Assembly (NCBI GenBank): GCA_023954475.1
Contig: JAMLHW010000003.1
Span: 372,001 to 436,000 of the forward strand
Length of the DNA stretch: 64,000 nucleotides
Direction of reading: 5' to 3'
Source of the DNA: Anaerolineae bacterium
GTDB lineage: Bacteria > Chloroflexota > Anaerolineae > Promineifilales > Promineifilaceae
The position numbers and the translations under genes are program-made. Positions within the stretch are counted from its first letter, which is position 1; each line of letters begins with the position of its first letter. Below the pieces are notes generated by a model. The model saw only the letters and a program-made list of their open reading frames with translations, searched no databases and had not been told where the DNA came from. This document shows, one piece after another, positions 25,830 to 35,656 of the stretch.

Positions 25830-28244
25830 TCAAGCAGCCGGTCGCCTTTCGGCCGAACTGTCTGTAAGTGGCGGCGCAGATGGCACACGTGTTTCGTCTT
25901 CTGCGTGCGGCAAGTGACCGCCCCACGGTTCCCCCGTTGCTGCTAACAACGCGACATCCAGCACTGCTTCAATATGCTCTACCGGAATAATCGTCACTTC
26001 TGCGCGAATCTGTTCCGGCAGGTCAGGAATCTGTTTTACATTCGCCTGCGGTATGATCACTGTCATGATACCTGACCTGTGGGCGGCAATCGTTTTCTGC
26101 TTGAGACCGCCAATCTCCAGCACCTTGCCGCGCAAAGTGACTTCCCCTGTCATCGCCACATCTTTGCGCACCGGGCGCTGCGTGAACGCTGAAATCAATG
26201 CCGTGGTAACGCCTATTCCGGCACTGGGGCCGTCTTTTGGCGTCGCCCCAGCTGGAAAGTGAATGTGGATGTTGGTCTTGTCGAATACAGCCGGGTTGAG
26301 GTCGAGGGTACGGGCATTGGCACGTGCATAGGTCAACGCCGCTTGAGCCGACTCCTTCATCACATCGCCCAATGAGCCGGTCAGCACCAGCCGTCCGTTG
26401 CCTTCACTCAAACTGACCTCTATTTTGGTCAAGTCACCGCCATTTGCGCTGACTGCCAAACCGGTTACAACCCCGATTTCATCCTCTTCCTCCGCGACAC
26501 CGTAGCTCACCTTTTCCGGACCGAGTTGGTCCAGGATATACGCCTCGTCAATGGTGAATGGGCCACTTTCACCGCGTGCGACAGAAACGGCGATTTTGCG
26601 GATCAAGGTGCCGATTTGCCGTTCCAACTGGCGCACACCGGCTTCGTACGTGTAATTGTGAATTAACTTGCGAATTGCGGCTTCGCTAAAGTTGATGTCG
26701 GTAGTGGCGACGCCATGCCCACTGGCCTGCTTCCGGATCAGGTAATTTTGTGCAATCTGCACCTTTTCATCTTCGATGTAGCCGGGCATTGTGATCGATT
26801 CCATGCGGTCGTACAATGGCAGTGGAATAGTGCGTGTGGTGTTGGATGTCGTGATAAAAATGACCTGACTTAAATCGTACGGCACTTCGAGATAATGATC
26901 GGTGAAGCTGTGATTTTGCTCCGGATCGAGTACTTCGAGCAGTGCGGCACTGGGATCACCGCGCCAATCGCTGCCGACTTTGTCGATTTCATCGAGAACG
27001 ATGACGGGGTTACTCGTCTTGACATCGCGCAGGGAGCGGATGATGCGACCCGGAATGGCGCCAATGTAGGTACGGCGATGGCCGCGAATCTCGGCTTCGT
27101 CGCGCACACCGCCCAAACTGATGCGCACAACTTCTCGGCCGATGGCACGCGCAACTGATGTCGCGATAGATGTTTTGCCGACGCCGGGCGGGCCGTTGAG
27201 GTTGATGATGGCCCCTTTCATGGCGTTGCCGGCCAATTTGCGCACTGCGACGTATTCGACAATGCGATCTTTGACATCGTCCAGGCCGTAATGGTCTTCG
27301 TCGAGAATGGCACGCACGTGATCGATGTCCAGATTGTCTTCGGTAGCGATGCCCCATGGCAGTTCGGTCAGCCATTCGAGATAGGTGCGGATGACACCTG
27401 ATTCGGCCGAATGGTCTCCCGCACGTTCCAGGCGTGCCAATTCCTTTCCCGCTCGTTCCCTTACCAGTTCCGGCAGTGGCAGATCGGCGATCTTGTTGCG
27501 TAGTTCTTCGACAAAACTGACCGTATCTTCGCCCAATTCACGCTGAATTGCTTTCATCTGCTCACGCAGCATGAAATCCTGTTGTGCCTTGTCAGCGCCG
27601 GCACGCGCTTCCTGCTGAATCTTGTTGCGCACATCGGCAATGCGAATTTCCTGTTCCAGATATTCGACGATGAGAACCAGTCGGGCGACGCCATCAGCTT
27701 CCACCAACAGATCGATTTCGTTTTCCAGCGGCATGCTGAGCAGACCGGCGATGTAATCGGCCAGATTGCCGGCCGTGCGATAACTGCGCAGGTTGGAAAG
27801 CAGGCGGCGGTTGACTTCACCGAGCATGTGTGCGTATTCTTCGACGTATGCAATTGCTTCCGCCATCAAATCATCTGGAGCGCGTGTGTCTTCCGGCAGC
27901 GGGCTGTATTGTCCGGTCAGATAGGGCGTGGTTTGGACAAGGCTGTCGAAGAGTACACGGCGTTCGAGACGGACGCGCATTTGCGTGCCGTGCTGCTGGG
28001 TTTCGTTGAGCGCCAGCACGGTTGCCAGAATGCCTACTGGGGTGAGATCGTCGGCGTCGGGGTGTTCAATTGAGCCGTCGTACTGTACCAGGACCAGAAT
28101 GGGCAATGATTCTTCGAAAGCGACTCTGGCGGCGTTGTAGGATTGTTTTCGGCCGATTGCAATTTCCTGAACCTTTCCGGGAAAAACCGCGCCGCCACGT
28201 AAAGGGACGACCGGTGCTGTACCTGTCGATTGCGTTGCACTCAT
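25830..28244 (-). CDS. lon: ATP-dependent protease Lon
   Basis: LonA-type AAA+ serine protease for misfolded and regulatory proteins; 804 residues is a normal length. The N-terminal LAN domain starts at about residue 10 (VVPLRGGAVFPGK). The AAA+ module has Walker A GPPGVGKTS and Walker B VIVLDEIDK. The C-terminal Ser-Lys protease has PKDGPSAGIGVTTALIS with the catalytic Ser, and the catalytic Lys in RGKVLEIGGLKQKT. The ATG at 28244 is chosen over the ORF extension because AAGGA precedes it. No HrcA/CIRCE or other heat-shock element seen upstream. Confidence 0.96.
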   Translation of the reverse strand: MSATQSTGTAPVVPLRGGAVFPGKVQEIAIGRKQSYNAARVAFEESLPILVLVQYDGSIEHPDADDLTPVGILATVLALNETQQHGTQMRVRLERRVLFDSLVQTTPYLTGQYSPLPEDTRAPDDLMAEAIAYVEEYAHMLGEVNRRLLSNLRSYRTAGNLADYIAGLLSMPLENEIDLLVEADGVARLVLIVEYLEQEIRIADVRNKIQQEARAGADKAQQDFMLREQMKAIQRELGEDTVSFVEELRNKIADLPLPELVRERAGKELARLERAGDHSAESGVIRTYLEWLTELPWGIATEDNLDIDHVRAILDEDHYGLDDVKDRIVEYVAVRKLAGNAMKGAIINLNGPPGVGKTSIATSVARAIGREVVRISLGGVRDEAEIRGHRRTYIGAIPGRIIRSLRDVKTSNPVIVLDEIDKVGSDWRGDPSAALLEVLDPEQNHSFTDHYLEVPYDLSQVIFITTSNTTRTIPLPLYDRMESITMPGYIEDEKVQIAQNYLIRKQASGHGVATTDINFSEAAIRKLIHNYTYEAGVRQLERQIGTLIRKIAVSVARGESGPFTIDEAYILDQLGPEKVSYGVAEEEDEIGVVTGLAVSANGGDLTKIEVSLSEGNGRLVLTGSLGDVMKESAQAALTYARANARTLDLNPAVFDKTNIHIHFPAGATPKDGPSAGIGVTTALISAFTQRPVRKDVAMTGEVTLRGKVLEIGGLKQKTIAAHRSGIMTVIIPQANVKQIPDLPEQIRAEVTIIPVEHIEAVLDVALLAATGEPWGGHLPHAEDETRVPSAPPLTDSSAERRPAA

Positions 28245-28382
28245 AGTGGTATATCCTTGACCCGATTGTGAAAAACCATGCAATACATGGTGTTCGTGTT
28301 TAACTTATTCTAGTTGACCGCAATGATCGGAACAACTGTTCCATGTAGGAGTTGCGTTAGAAGTCACGCACCGCTTTTCTTG

Positions 28383-29699
28383 CTACTGACGCAAGCCCGG
28401 CTGCCACAGCAATTCCCACCAGCCGAATCCGACAAACAACTGATACATCCACAAAAAGCCCCAAACAGCAATGATGATTGACAACGCGATCAGCGGCCAT
28501 TTGAGTTTGGCGAGAATACGTACAAGGCGATTGGCCTGTCCGCTTTTCACGAGATCGGTCGGATCGTTTTCAGCGAGCAACAGCAGCCAGAACGGAGCGG
28601 CGTCGAACCAGTAGCGATAGCCGAATTGCGACGATCCGGTGTTATGGTAGAGCCAGAGTGGGATCATCGTCGCTAACAGTCCAACCCAGGCCGCGATAGT
28701 GAGTGGTGTGCGGCGTAGCGCGGCAAGCAGCAGGAAACAGGCGGGCGTGACGAGAAAAATGCTCATGCCAATCGGGTTAGGTTCAAAGGCCGTGGTCGCC
28801 ACAGTGTCGAAGTCGACGCCGGCGAGCAGATGATCGCAGGCATCAGATAATACGGCGGGTGCGTTGCCGTTGATTAGAGGCGGATTGAACAGCGATACGA
28901 ACAGATTGCAGCCGAGGAAGTGCGGATTGAAGCCGCCGTATTCGGCGTAGGCGGCGATGACATTGGGCGCGCCGGCCGTGTACTGGTAGCCGAAATCGAG
29001 TGGTCGGCCGAAACGCACTGCATTGTACCCACTGTGCAGCAACACGCCGAGCAGCAACGGCACAATCAGCAGCACCATCTGGCGCAGCCACGGACGGTTG
29101 CGCCGTGTCAGCAGCAGATAGACGGCGAAAAATGCTGCACCGAACAACATCGTTGGTCGCGCCATTCCTGCGAGCATGATGAACAGCCCGGCAACAAACC
29201 AGCGATCCCAGCGCAGTGCTGCCAGTAGAGCCAATAAGCCAAATGTGATCGCAACGAGATGGGCTTGTAACCACACCGAACCAAGTGCGGCCATATACAA
29301 ATACGGCGTGCCAACCGCGAACAGCAGCGTCAGCCACCGTTTGCGAAACAGGTATTGCACCAGAGCAATATTGAGTGCGCCGAGGATGATGCTGGGCAGC
29401 ACATCGGCAAAATCATTGCCGAAAAGTGCCACAAATGGCATCAGAAGCACGGCGGGCAGCGGTGATCCGGCCACATAAGCGCGGCCATCCGGCGCAATCA
29501 GCAAGTCGTACAGATTGCTGGTTTCAATGAGGTTGATCTGGCCGTGGAGCAGGGCGTCAGCGAGGTAGACATAATGGGGAGCGAGCGATTTTTCATCTGT
29601 CATCCACCCTGCGGCGAGGACGTAGATCAACAAAGCCGCCACAAACCAGAACAGGCTGCGGCGGCTCCACGCATCGAGATGCGTCTTTACGCTACTCAT
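28383..29699 (-). CDS. Polytopic membrane protein, possibly GT-C-type glycosyltransferase
   Basis: 438 residues with about ten hydrophobic segments. The first extracellular loop carries TDEKSLAPHYVYLADALLHG, in the place of the acidic motif of GT-C (PMT-like) glycosyltransferases, and a large soluble loop lies between the central helices. This gross layout is that of lipid-linked-sugar glycosyltransferases, but no canonical family motif is clear, so substrate and even class are uncertain. No strong ribosome-binding site; monocistronic. The upstream gap of about 60 nt to the next gene shows nothing notable. Confidence 0.6.
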   Translation of the reverse strand: MSSVKTHLDAWSRRSLFWFVAALLIYVLAAGWMTDEKSLAPHYVYLADALLHGQINLIETSNLYDLLIAPDGRAYVAGSPLPAVLLMPFVALFGNDFADVLPSIILGALNIALVQYLFRKRWLTLLFAVGTPYLYMAALGSVWLQAHLVAITFGLLALLAALRWDRWFVAGLFIMLAGMARPTMLFGAAFFAVYLLLTRRNRPWLRQMVLLIVPLLLGVLLHSGYNAVRFGRPLDFGYQYTAGAPNVIAAYAEYGGFNPHFLGCNLFVSLFNPPLINGNAPAVLSDACDHLLAGVDFDTVATTAFEPNPIGMSIFLVTPACFLLLAALRRTPLTIAAWVGLLATMIPLWLYHNTGSSQFGYRYWFDAAPFWLLLLAENDPTDLVKSGQANRLVRILAKLKWPLIALSIIIAVWGFLWMYQLFVGFGWWELLWQPGLRQ

Positions 29700-29758
29700 T
29701 GTGAAAGGGGAGTGACCAGCGAGGATTCATTGACCCCCTATGGTAAAAGCTAAATAAT

Positions 29759-30322
29759 CTATACCGGTTCCTGTTCAGACAGACTCGTCTTGGTGTTGAC
29801 GATGTAAGGAACTTTGACTTCTTTGACAACGACCTTTGGTTCGGGCACTGTGACGACTTCGGGCTGCGGGATAGTAACCTTGATTGGTTTTTCAGCAACG
29901 GTGAATTGTTTCATGCGCGACATGAACGTCAAAATCGTGATCATCGCTGTGAAGAAGGCGATGATGATTTTGGTCGGATCGATGATAGGTTGCACTTCGA
30001 TACCATCCGGGCCAACTGCAATGGCTGCGACCGGTCGATTGAGGATGGTGCCGCCGCCGCCACCGCCGCCGCCTTCATCGTGACTGCTTTCGGCCGAATC
30101 GTCACCCGCCACGTCTGCCCCACGATCTGAACTGCCGCCACCGTAGCCAAAACCCAATGCCGCAAACGTCTCCGATGCTGTGATCACAGTTTTGTCGCCG
30201 GCTGTTACCGGATGGCTGAAAACGTGATCCGGCTTGGCAATATTGACCATTTTTTGCAGAAAATCTTTTGCTTCGGCTGCCGACTGAAATGTTCCACGTA
30301 CGATAGGTCCGTTTTCACTCAT
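29759..30322 (-). CDS. GerW/YtfJ-like protein with C-terminal membrane helix
   Basis: 187 residues. The N-terminal half matches the GerW (spore protein YtfJ) family pattern: KPDHVFSHPVTAGDKTVITASETFAALGFG, then a Gly-rich GYGGG...GGGGGGGG region and the RPVAAIAVGPDGIEVQPI strand. A transmembrane segment (IIIAFFTAMITILTF) and a basic Val/Pro-rich C-terminal tail follow. In Bacillota the family relates to spore germination, but homologues occur widely in non-sporulating bacteria. No other sporulation gene is here, so no such role is implied. GGGAG precedes the ATG. Confidence 0.75.
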   Translation of the reverse strand: MSENGPIVRGTFQSAAEAKDFLQKMVNIAKPDHVFSHPVTAGDKTVITASETFAALGFGYGGGSSDRGADVAGDDSAESSHDEGGGGGGGGTILNRPVAAIAVGPDGIEVQPIIDPTKIIIAFFTAMITILTFMSRMKQFTVAEKPIKVTIPQPEVVTVPEPKVVVKEVKVPYIVNTKTSLSEQEPV

Positions 30323-30398
30323 AATATCTCCCGGAAAGGATGGAAAATGACTACTTTCTACCTTCCGCCTTTATTACTGCATTGTAACGGAAGTTTTC

Positions 30399-30455
30399 AG
30401 AAGCCTAGCTTTTGTTATGAGTAGCGTTTGCCCCAGATGAAAAAGCTAGGCTTCT
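30399..30455. repeat. Long hairpin between minus-strand genes
   Basis: AGAAGCCTAGCTTTT pairs with AAAAGCTAGGCTTCT (15 bp, 27-nt loop). It is followed on the plus strand by TTTGTTAC, which could extend the stem with an upstream GTAAC. Related in form to the other AAGCC/AAACC hairpins of the window. Confidence 0.6.
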
Positions 30456-30479
30456 TTTGTTACAGTACAGAGTAATTAC

Positions 30480-30773
30480 TTACCAGGTGCGATAAATCTT
30501 CACTATTAGCCAGGTGATCATGCCGATGATGATCGCGGCGGCGAGACTGACTAGTTGACCGATCAGGGTCAGGTTGGGAATTTGTTCGCGACTGATCTGG
30601 CTATTGTCATCAATTTCCAGATAAATCGGCCGATTCCAGACTGCGGCTCCCCAGCGGCCGAATCGCAGCGTCAGCGCTCGCGAAACCGGTGTGACTGCCT
30701 TGCCGTCGGCGTAAAATGTCTCGCCTCGCTGTGATCGCCAATCGAACAGTTTCTCTTGTTCGCTCATCGTCAT
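30480..30773 (-). CDS. Small protein with C-terminal membrane anchor
   Basis: 97 residues. A soluble, charged N-terminal part (EKLFDWRSQRGETFYADGK) is followed by ALTLRFGRWGAAVWNRPIYL and a C-terminal transmembrane helix (LVSLAAAIIIGMITWLIVKI). Starts directly after the stop of the upstream gene (TAA-ATG); a second ATG two codons later is an equally good start. Family not recognised. Probably works with the acidic protein encoded just upstream. Confidence 0.6.
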   Translation of the reverse strand: MTMSEQEKLFDWRSQRGETFYADGKAVTPVSRALTLRFGRWGAAVWNRPIYLEIDDNSQISREQIPNLTLIGQLVSLAAAIIIGMITWLIVKIYRTW

Positions 30774-31160
30774 TTAGAAACCGAAAAAATCGGTATCCTC
30801 GTCATCGTCTTCGTCGAATCCGTCATCCACATCCACATCGGCGTTGACGATTTCGAGCGGTGTGCGCAGCCAAAGATGGAGTTCTTCACCGTCATCGGCC
30901 GAAATCAGCCGCATTGCCGCAACATCGAGTTGTTGTCGCAACCGCATTTCATCCGGAAAATCGAGCTGAACCGCACGCCCGTCTACCCATGCATCTGTGC
31001 AGCGGGCGCGGATGTCTGCCCCGGTCGCTGTGCGTAGCCGACAAAACGCGATGTCAATCGGCTGCGGACCTTCAAAAACTGATAAATTCCACAACTCCGG
31101 TGACGCTCTAAAATCCGGCGTCGGCCCTTCTAAAATGGTGATGTATTCAGGCTCCATCAT
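30774..31160 (-). CDS. Acidic protein of unknown function
   Basis: 128 residues starting at the first of two consecutive ATGs, with GGAG upstream. A compact alpha/beta N-terminal region (YITILEGPTPDFRASPELW, FCRLRTATGADIRARCTDAWV) ends in an extremely acidic tail (about 20 residues, almost all Asp/Glu, then FFGF). No signal peptide. No gap separates it from the following small membrane-protein gene, so the two are one transcription unit. Function unknown. Confidence 0.6.
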   Translation of the reverse strand: MMEPEYITILEGPTPDFRASPELWNLSVFEGPQPIDIAFCRLRTATGADIRARCTDAWVDGRAVQLDFPDEMRLRQQLDVAAMRLISADDGEELHLWLRTPLEIVNADVDVDDGFDEDDDEDTDFFGF

Positions 31161-31354
31161 GATTTCTCCGTTTCAGTTTAGTGAATCTTACTGCGGATGG
31201 ATGGCAGTGACAAGAGAAGATAAGAAGGTCATCGGATTGAGGTGACAAGTGACAATCTTCACTGCTGTATTTCGTGAGCGGATACTCATTTGTGCGCGTG
31301 CTCAAGCATGTATCGTAGCCGTCGCATTGGGTGGTAGATTACAATTGGGTGGGT

Positions 31355-33370
31355 ATGTCATTATTCGTAAGCTTATTAAGTCAAACACGGCGCGCTGTGA
31401 TGTGGTGCGCGGTTTTGTTTGCCCTCATCGTGATTGCCTGGCTGGCGCGTGATTCGGCCGAAGCACAGGGCAATCGGCTCGTCCTTGCTTTTTATTACGC
31501 CTGGTACGATCCCAGTTCGTTTGGCCCCGGCAAAACGCCGTATTCCAATCCATCGCCGTACTATTCATCTGACGCCGGCACCATTCAACGCCAGGTAGCT
31601 CAGGCTAAAGGAGCCGGCATTGATGGTTTTGTGCAGAGTTGGTACGGGCCTGACGCGTCGCAGCAAACGGAACCCAATTTTCGTACGCTGCTCGATACAG
31701 CTGCCGCCAACGGCTTTTACGCCGCCGTCGATTTCGAGCCGGTCACGTTTATGAGCAGTAACGAAGATCGCATCGTGGCGCTGCAGACATTGCTGGCAAC
31801 CCATGCGCAACATCCCGCTTACCTGCGTTTCAACGGCAAGCCGGTAATCTTCTTCTGGGCCAATTGGGCGCTTTCAGTGGACGATTGGGCTTACATCCGC
31901 GCTGCTGCCGATCCGGGCTACAGTTCGTACTGGATCGCCGAAGGGGCCAATACCGACTACCTTTCTGTATTTGACGGTTTGCATCTGTACAACATTGCCT
32001 GGTCGGCCGATCCAGCTTCGACAGCCGCCAACTGGGGTGCGACAGCACGTTCATTTGGTGCTTTGTGGGTCGCAACAGCCATGCCGGGCTGGAATGACAC
32101 GCTGTTGCCACGCAGCGATGCCTTTTCACGCGACCGTGAAGGGGGCGCATATTATCAGCGCAGTTTCAACGGTGCTGCGGCCAGTAATCCCGATATGCTG
32201 ATCATCACCTCGTTTAACGAATGGCCGGAAGGATCGCACATCGAGCCGAGCAATGAATTTGGCAATACTTACCTCGATTTGACTGCGCAATTGAGCGCAG
32301 CGTACAAAGCCGGTACGGTTGCCGATGTGCCTCCCCCTCCGGCGCAGCCGACGGTGACACCGGGGCCGAGTCCGACACCAACTACACCACCGACGCCGGT
32401 TCCATTGCCCACACCGCTGTCCGATGGTCGTATTGTCTACGCTGTGCAGCCGGGCGACACGATGATCGGTATTGCGTCGCGCTTCAAGCTGACGTTGGCC
32501 GATTTGTATGCCGTCAGCGGCGTGACGCCGGGATCGCTCCTCAGCGTCGGCCAGGAAATCGTGATCGGGTACGCAGACCAGAATGACACGCAGCTCAGTG
32601 GTGAGCGAACAAGTTCGACGGCACAACGATTCAATTCGGCCGAATTAGCGGCCGACGGTAGTTATGTTCATCGCGTAGAGTCGGGCGACACCCTGATCAG
32701 CATCGCCATTCAGTACGATTTGACTTTAAGTGAATTGTACGAAGTCAGTGCCCTGGACAAGGATTCTCTGCTGAGTGTCGGGCAGGCAGTGGTAGTTGGG
32801 TATCAACCGGGTTCTGAGCCGCCGGTGCAGGCGACAAAGGAATCGGCCGAACCCCTGATTCCGCCTCAATTTGCCAACGCCAAAATACGAGAGGACGGCA
32901 AATTTATCCATATCGTCGTGGCCGGTGATACGCCGGGCAGCATCGCGCTTCAATACGGCCTGACACTCGACCAATTCTACGCAGTGAGTGGCTTGGCAAG
33001 TGGCGCTTTGCTGCAATTGGGCCAGGAAATTGTCGTCGGCGATGTGCCGCAACCTGCTTTCCAGGGTGGATCGACTGATATGCCGCTCGCCCCCACGAGT
33101 ACGCCGGTGCCAACAGCAACACCGACTGCGCCACCGACACCGATTCCTTCGCCGACACCGATTCAGCCGACATTGCCACCGCCACCCCAGGCTGTGGCTG
33201 AATCGATTGCGGCTGCGGCAACGGCCACGCCCAACCCGGTGTTGGCGCAGCGTGCCCAGGAGCCGGTTACGCGACAGAGTTTGCTCCCGGCGTTTCTGGC
33301 GCTGTTCGGTTCGCTTGTTGTTTTGTTGGGGATAGGCTGGTATCTGCTATTCGGCCGAAACAGAGCGTAG
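31355..33370 (+). CDS. Exported GH99-like/WbsX-type glycoside hydrolase with three LysM repeats
   Basis: 671 residues. A hydrophobic export signal is followed at residues about 40-330 by a GH99/GH71-like TIM-barrel domain. Key landmarks are LAFYYAWYDPSSFG near its start, an internal VDFEP strand, and TSFNEWPEGSHIEPS at its end, the conserved N-E-W of WbsX-type enzymes. After a Thr/Pro linker come three LysM modules (YAVQPGDTMIGIA, HRVESGDTLISIA, HIVVAGDTPGSIA). A long Pro/Thr/Ala stretch and a C-terminal transmembrane helix with a basic R-N-R-A tail follow. LysM modules bind peptidoglycan or related glycans, so the enzyme is probably held at the cell surface to trim mannose-type or similar glycans (inference). 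Start set at the second Met, after GGGTGGG. Confidence 0.84.
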   Translation: MSLFVSLLSQTRRAVMWCAVLFALIVIAWLARDSAEAQGNRLVLAFYYAWYDPSSFGPGKTPYSNPSPYYSSDAGTIQRQVAQAKGAGIDGFVQSWYGPDASQQTEPNFRTLLDTAAANGFYAAVDFEPVTFMSSNEDRIVALQTLLATHAQHPAYLRFNGKPVIFFWANWALSVDDWAYIRAAADPGYSSYWIAEGANTDYLSVFDGLHLYNIAWSADPASTAANWGATARSFGALWVATAMPGWNDTLLPRSDAFSRDREGGAYYQRSFNGAAASNPDMLIITSFNEWPEGSHIEPSNEFGNTYLDLTAQLSAAYKAGTVADVPPPPAQPTVTPGPSPTPTTPPTPVPLPTPLSDGRIVYAVQPGDTMIGIASRFKLTLADLYAVSGVTPGSLLSVGQEIVIGYADQNDTQLSGERTSSTAQRFNSAELAADGSYVHRVESGDTLISIAIQYDLTLSELYEVSALDKDSLLSVGQAVVVGYQPGSEPPVQATKESAEPLIPPQFANAKIREDGKFIHIVVAGDTPGSIALQYGLTLDQFYAVSGLASGALLQLGQEIVVGDVPQPAFQGGSTDMPLAPTSTPVPTATPTAPPTPIPSPTPIQPTLPPPPQAVAESIAAAATATPNPVLAQRAQEPVTRQSLLPAFLALFGSLVVLLGIGWYLLFGRNRA

Positions 33371-33381
33371 CTTAATCATGC

Positions 33382-34755
33382 TCACTTGATCAATGCAATC
33401 GCCAATACATCGGCCAGCGTCGAACAGCCGATCAACTGAATGCCGTCCGGCGCAGGCACCCGTTTGGCTTGCCGACGCGGTACCACGCAGCGTTTGAAAC
33501 CCAGCTTCGCCGCTTCCTTGATGCGCGTCTCCAGTTGGCTGACTGCACGCAACTCGCCGCTCAATCCAATTTCACCGACGAACGCCATATCTGCATGGAT
33601 CGCCTGATCATTGGTGCTGCTCGCGATCGCTGTCGCAATTGCCAGGTCGGACGCCGGTTCGTTGATTTGCAGGCCGCCGATGACGTTGACGAACAAATCC
33701 TTGTCGAACAGCTTGATACGCTCTCGTTTGCCCAATACAGCGGCAATGAGTAACAAACGATTGTAATCGACGCCATTGGCTGTGCGGCGCGGGTTGGCGA
33801 AAGCGGTCGAACTCGCCAGGGCCTGTATCTCGACCAGCAGCGGGCGCGTCCCTTCCATTGTGACAGCGATTGCGGAACCGGGCGCGTTAGCCTGTCGCTC
33901 TGCCAGAAATGCCTCCGATGGATTAGGTACTTCAACCATACCGTTCGACACCATTTCAAAAACGCCGACCTCGTTGGTCGCGCCGAAGCGATTCTTGACG
34001 CTGCGCAACAGGCGATATTTGTGAAACGGATCGCCTTCCAGATACAGAACGGCATCGACGATGTGTTCCAGTACGCGCGGTCCGGCGATGGCGCCTTCTT
34101 TGGTGACGTGGCCGACGAGAAACACCGTTACGCCAGTGCCTTTGGCGACTTCCTGGAAGATGCCGGCGCATTTGCGCACCTGGCTGACACTGCCTGCCGT
34201 TGAATTGGAATCATTGGTGACGGTGGTCTGGATGCTGTCGATGATGATCAATACGGGTTTGATCGCCTCAACATGGTCCAGCATCGCTTCAATCGACGTT
34301 TCCGTGACGAGAAAGAGGTCGTCTGCCAGCATACTGAGCCGGTCTGCCCGCATTTTAATCTGGTGCAGGCTTTCTTCGCCGGAGATGTAGAGAATGCGTC
34401 CGTGTTGGTTGGCGAGGATGCCGGCGACTTGCAGCAGCAGGGTCGATTTACCGATACCGGGATCGCCGCCGAGCAGCACGAGTGAACCAGGCACGATACC
34501 GCCGCCGAGGACGCGGGAGAATTCGCTGAGCGGCAGGCTGAGCCTTTCGTAGCGGTCGGCTTCAATGTCACGCAAGCGGCGAGGCTCGCTGGAAATGGCG
34601 CTGACACGTCTGGTGGCCTTCGTCGTCGTTTGCTCCGGCACGATGACTTCTTCGGTCATGGTGCCGAATTCGCCGCATTTGGGACAGCGTCCCATGTATT
34701 TCGGTGTGGTACGGCCACAGGCGCTGCAGACGTAGCGGGTTGTTGATTTTGCCAT
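33382..34755 (-). CDS. radA: DNA repair protein RadA (Sms)
   Basis: RecA-like ATPase/helicase that helps branch migration and recombination-intermediate processing. N-terminal zinc finger (YVCSACGRTTPKYMGRCPKCG), Walker A GGDPGIGKSTLLL, Walker B VLIIIDSIQT, the RadA-specific KNRFG motif, and a C-terminal Lon-protease-like domain (VDYNRLLLIAAVLGKRE..., DMAFVGEIGLSGELRAVSQ) without a serine active site. 457 residues, the usual length. It converges on the GH99-LysM gene across 11 nt. A TCGGCCGA copy lies just upstream. Confidence 0.96.
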   Translation of the reverse strand: MAKSTTRYVCSACGRTTPKYMGRCPKCGEFGTMTEEVIVPEQTTTKATRRVSAISSEPRRLRDIEADRYERLSLPLSEFSRVLGGGIVPGSLVLLGGDPGIGKSTLLLQVAGILANQHGRILYISGEESLHQIKMRADRLSMLADDLFLVTETSIEAMLDHVEAIKPVLIIIDSIQTTVTNDSNSTAGSVSQVRKCAGIFQEVAKGTGVTVFLVGHVTKEGAIAGPRVLEHIVDAVLYLEGDPFHKYRLLRSVKNRFGATNEVGVFEMVSNGMVEVPNPSEAFLAERQANAPGSAIAVTMEGTRPLLVEIQALASSTAFANPRRTANGVDYNRLLLIAAVLGKRERIKLFDKDLFVNVIGGLQINEPASDLAIATAIASSTNDQAIHADMAFVGEIGLSGELRAVSQLETRIKEAAKLGFKRCVVPRRQAKRVPAPDGIQLIGCSTLADVLAIALIK

Positions 34756-34831
34756 AGGTTTGTCGTGGATTATCGGCCGAAAATCACATTTTCAGCCTGT
34801 TTTAGACCAGATGAGCTAATTATAGCACGGA

Positions 34832-35656
34832 TTATCCGCTGTGACGGCGCACAAAATCGTCGATCAGTTGTCGGGCAATGCTCAAGGGGGGCGGTAGCTG
34901 CGGCAGCTTATCGGCCGAAAACCAATCCGCATCCCTGATTTCACTCTTTTGCAGTACCAGGTCACCGCCCGCATACTGCGCCTGAAACGCGATCATCAGT
35001 GAGTGTGGAAACGGCCACGGTTGACTGCCAAAATAACGGATGTCGCTGACACTGATGCCGACTTCTTCCATGATTTCGCGTGCGACCGTTTGCTCCAGCG
35101 ACTCACCGGCTTCGACGAAACCGGCCAGCACACTGTAAAACCCACGCGGAAAGCGGGCGTTGCTGGCAAGTAGCAGTCTGTCCCCGCGCTCGACGGCGAC
35201 GATAATGGCAGGCGCGAGGCGCGGGTAGTTGGTCAACGCGCAATTAGGGCAGATCTTGACGTGTTCGTCTACCTTTGTTGTGGTTGGCGTGCCGCATTGA
35301 CCGCAAAATTGATGGGTGCGATCCCAGTCCACAATTTGCACGGCGCGGGCGGCTACCCAGAAAATGGCTTCATCGAGCAGCGGATAGAGTGTACGCAGTC
35401 CCTGAAACTGCATGTCAGGTGGCGGTGGGGTGTCGGGATCAATTTCGGCCGAAAAACACGGTACGCCGTCCAGATACCCTACGAACTGCGACCGCACCGT
35501 CGCCAAGCCCAGTGCGACCGGCTTAACGATAAATGGCACGGTTGCGCTACCACTGTCGACACGGACAAGCAGGCGGGTATCGCGGAAAATAAACCAATGC
35601 GCCGCCCGGACAGTATGCGGAACTTGGGCTGCCGGTACGAAATGGTGATTACGCAT
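34832..35656 (-). CDS. nudC: NADH pyrophosphatase/RNA decapping hydrolase NudC
   Basis: Nudix hydrolase that splits NAD(H) and removes NAD caps from RNA. N-terminal domain, then a four-cysteine zinc ribbon (FCGQCG...ICPNCAL), then the catalytic domain with Nudix box GFVEAGESLEQTVAREIMEEVG and the NudC-specific SQPWPFP motif right after it. 274 residues. Start: the ATG overlaps the stop of the upstream lipoprotein gene in TGATG, implying coupling; a GTG one codon earlier is also possible. Confidence 0.95.
   Translation of the reverse strand: MRNHHFVPAAQVPHTVRAAHWFIFRDTRLLVRVDSGSATVPFIVKPVALGLATVRSQFVGYLDGVPCFSAEIDPDTPPPPDMQFQGLRTLYPLLDEAIFWVAARAVQIVDWDRTHQFCGQCGTPTTTKVDEHVKICPNCALTNYPRLAPAIIVAVERGDRLLLASNARFPRGFYSVLAGFVEAGESLEQTVAREIMEEVGISVSDIRYFGSQPWPFPHSLMIAFQAQYAGGDLVLQKSEIRDADWFSADKLPQLPPPLSIARQLIDDFVRRHSG

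Noticed and set aside
30040-30080. GCC/CCG microsatellite-like run
   Set aside because: It encodes the Gly stretch of the GerW-like protein, as usual in that family.
31161-31354. A small gene ahead of the GH99-LysM gene
   Set aside because: Short open frames lack ribosome-binding sites and sensible composition; the region is taken as promoter and leader.
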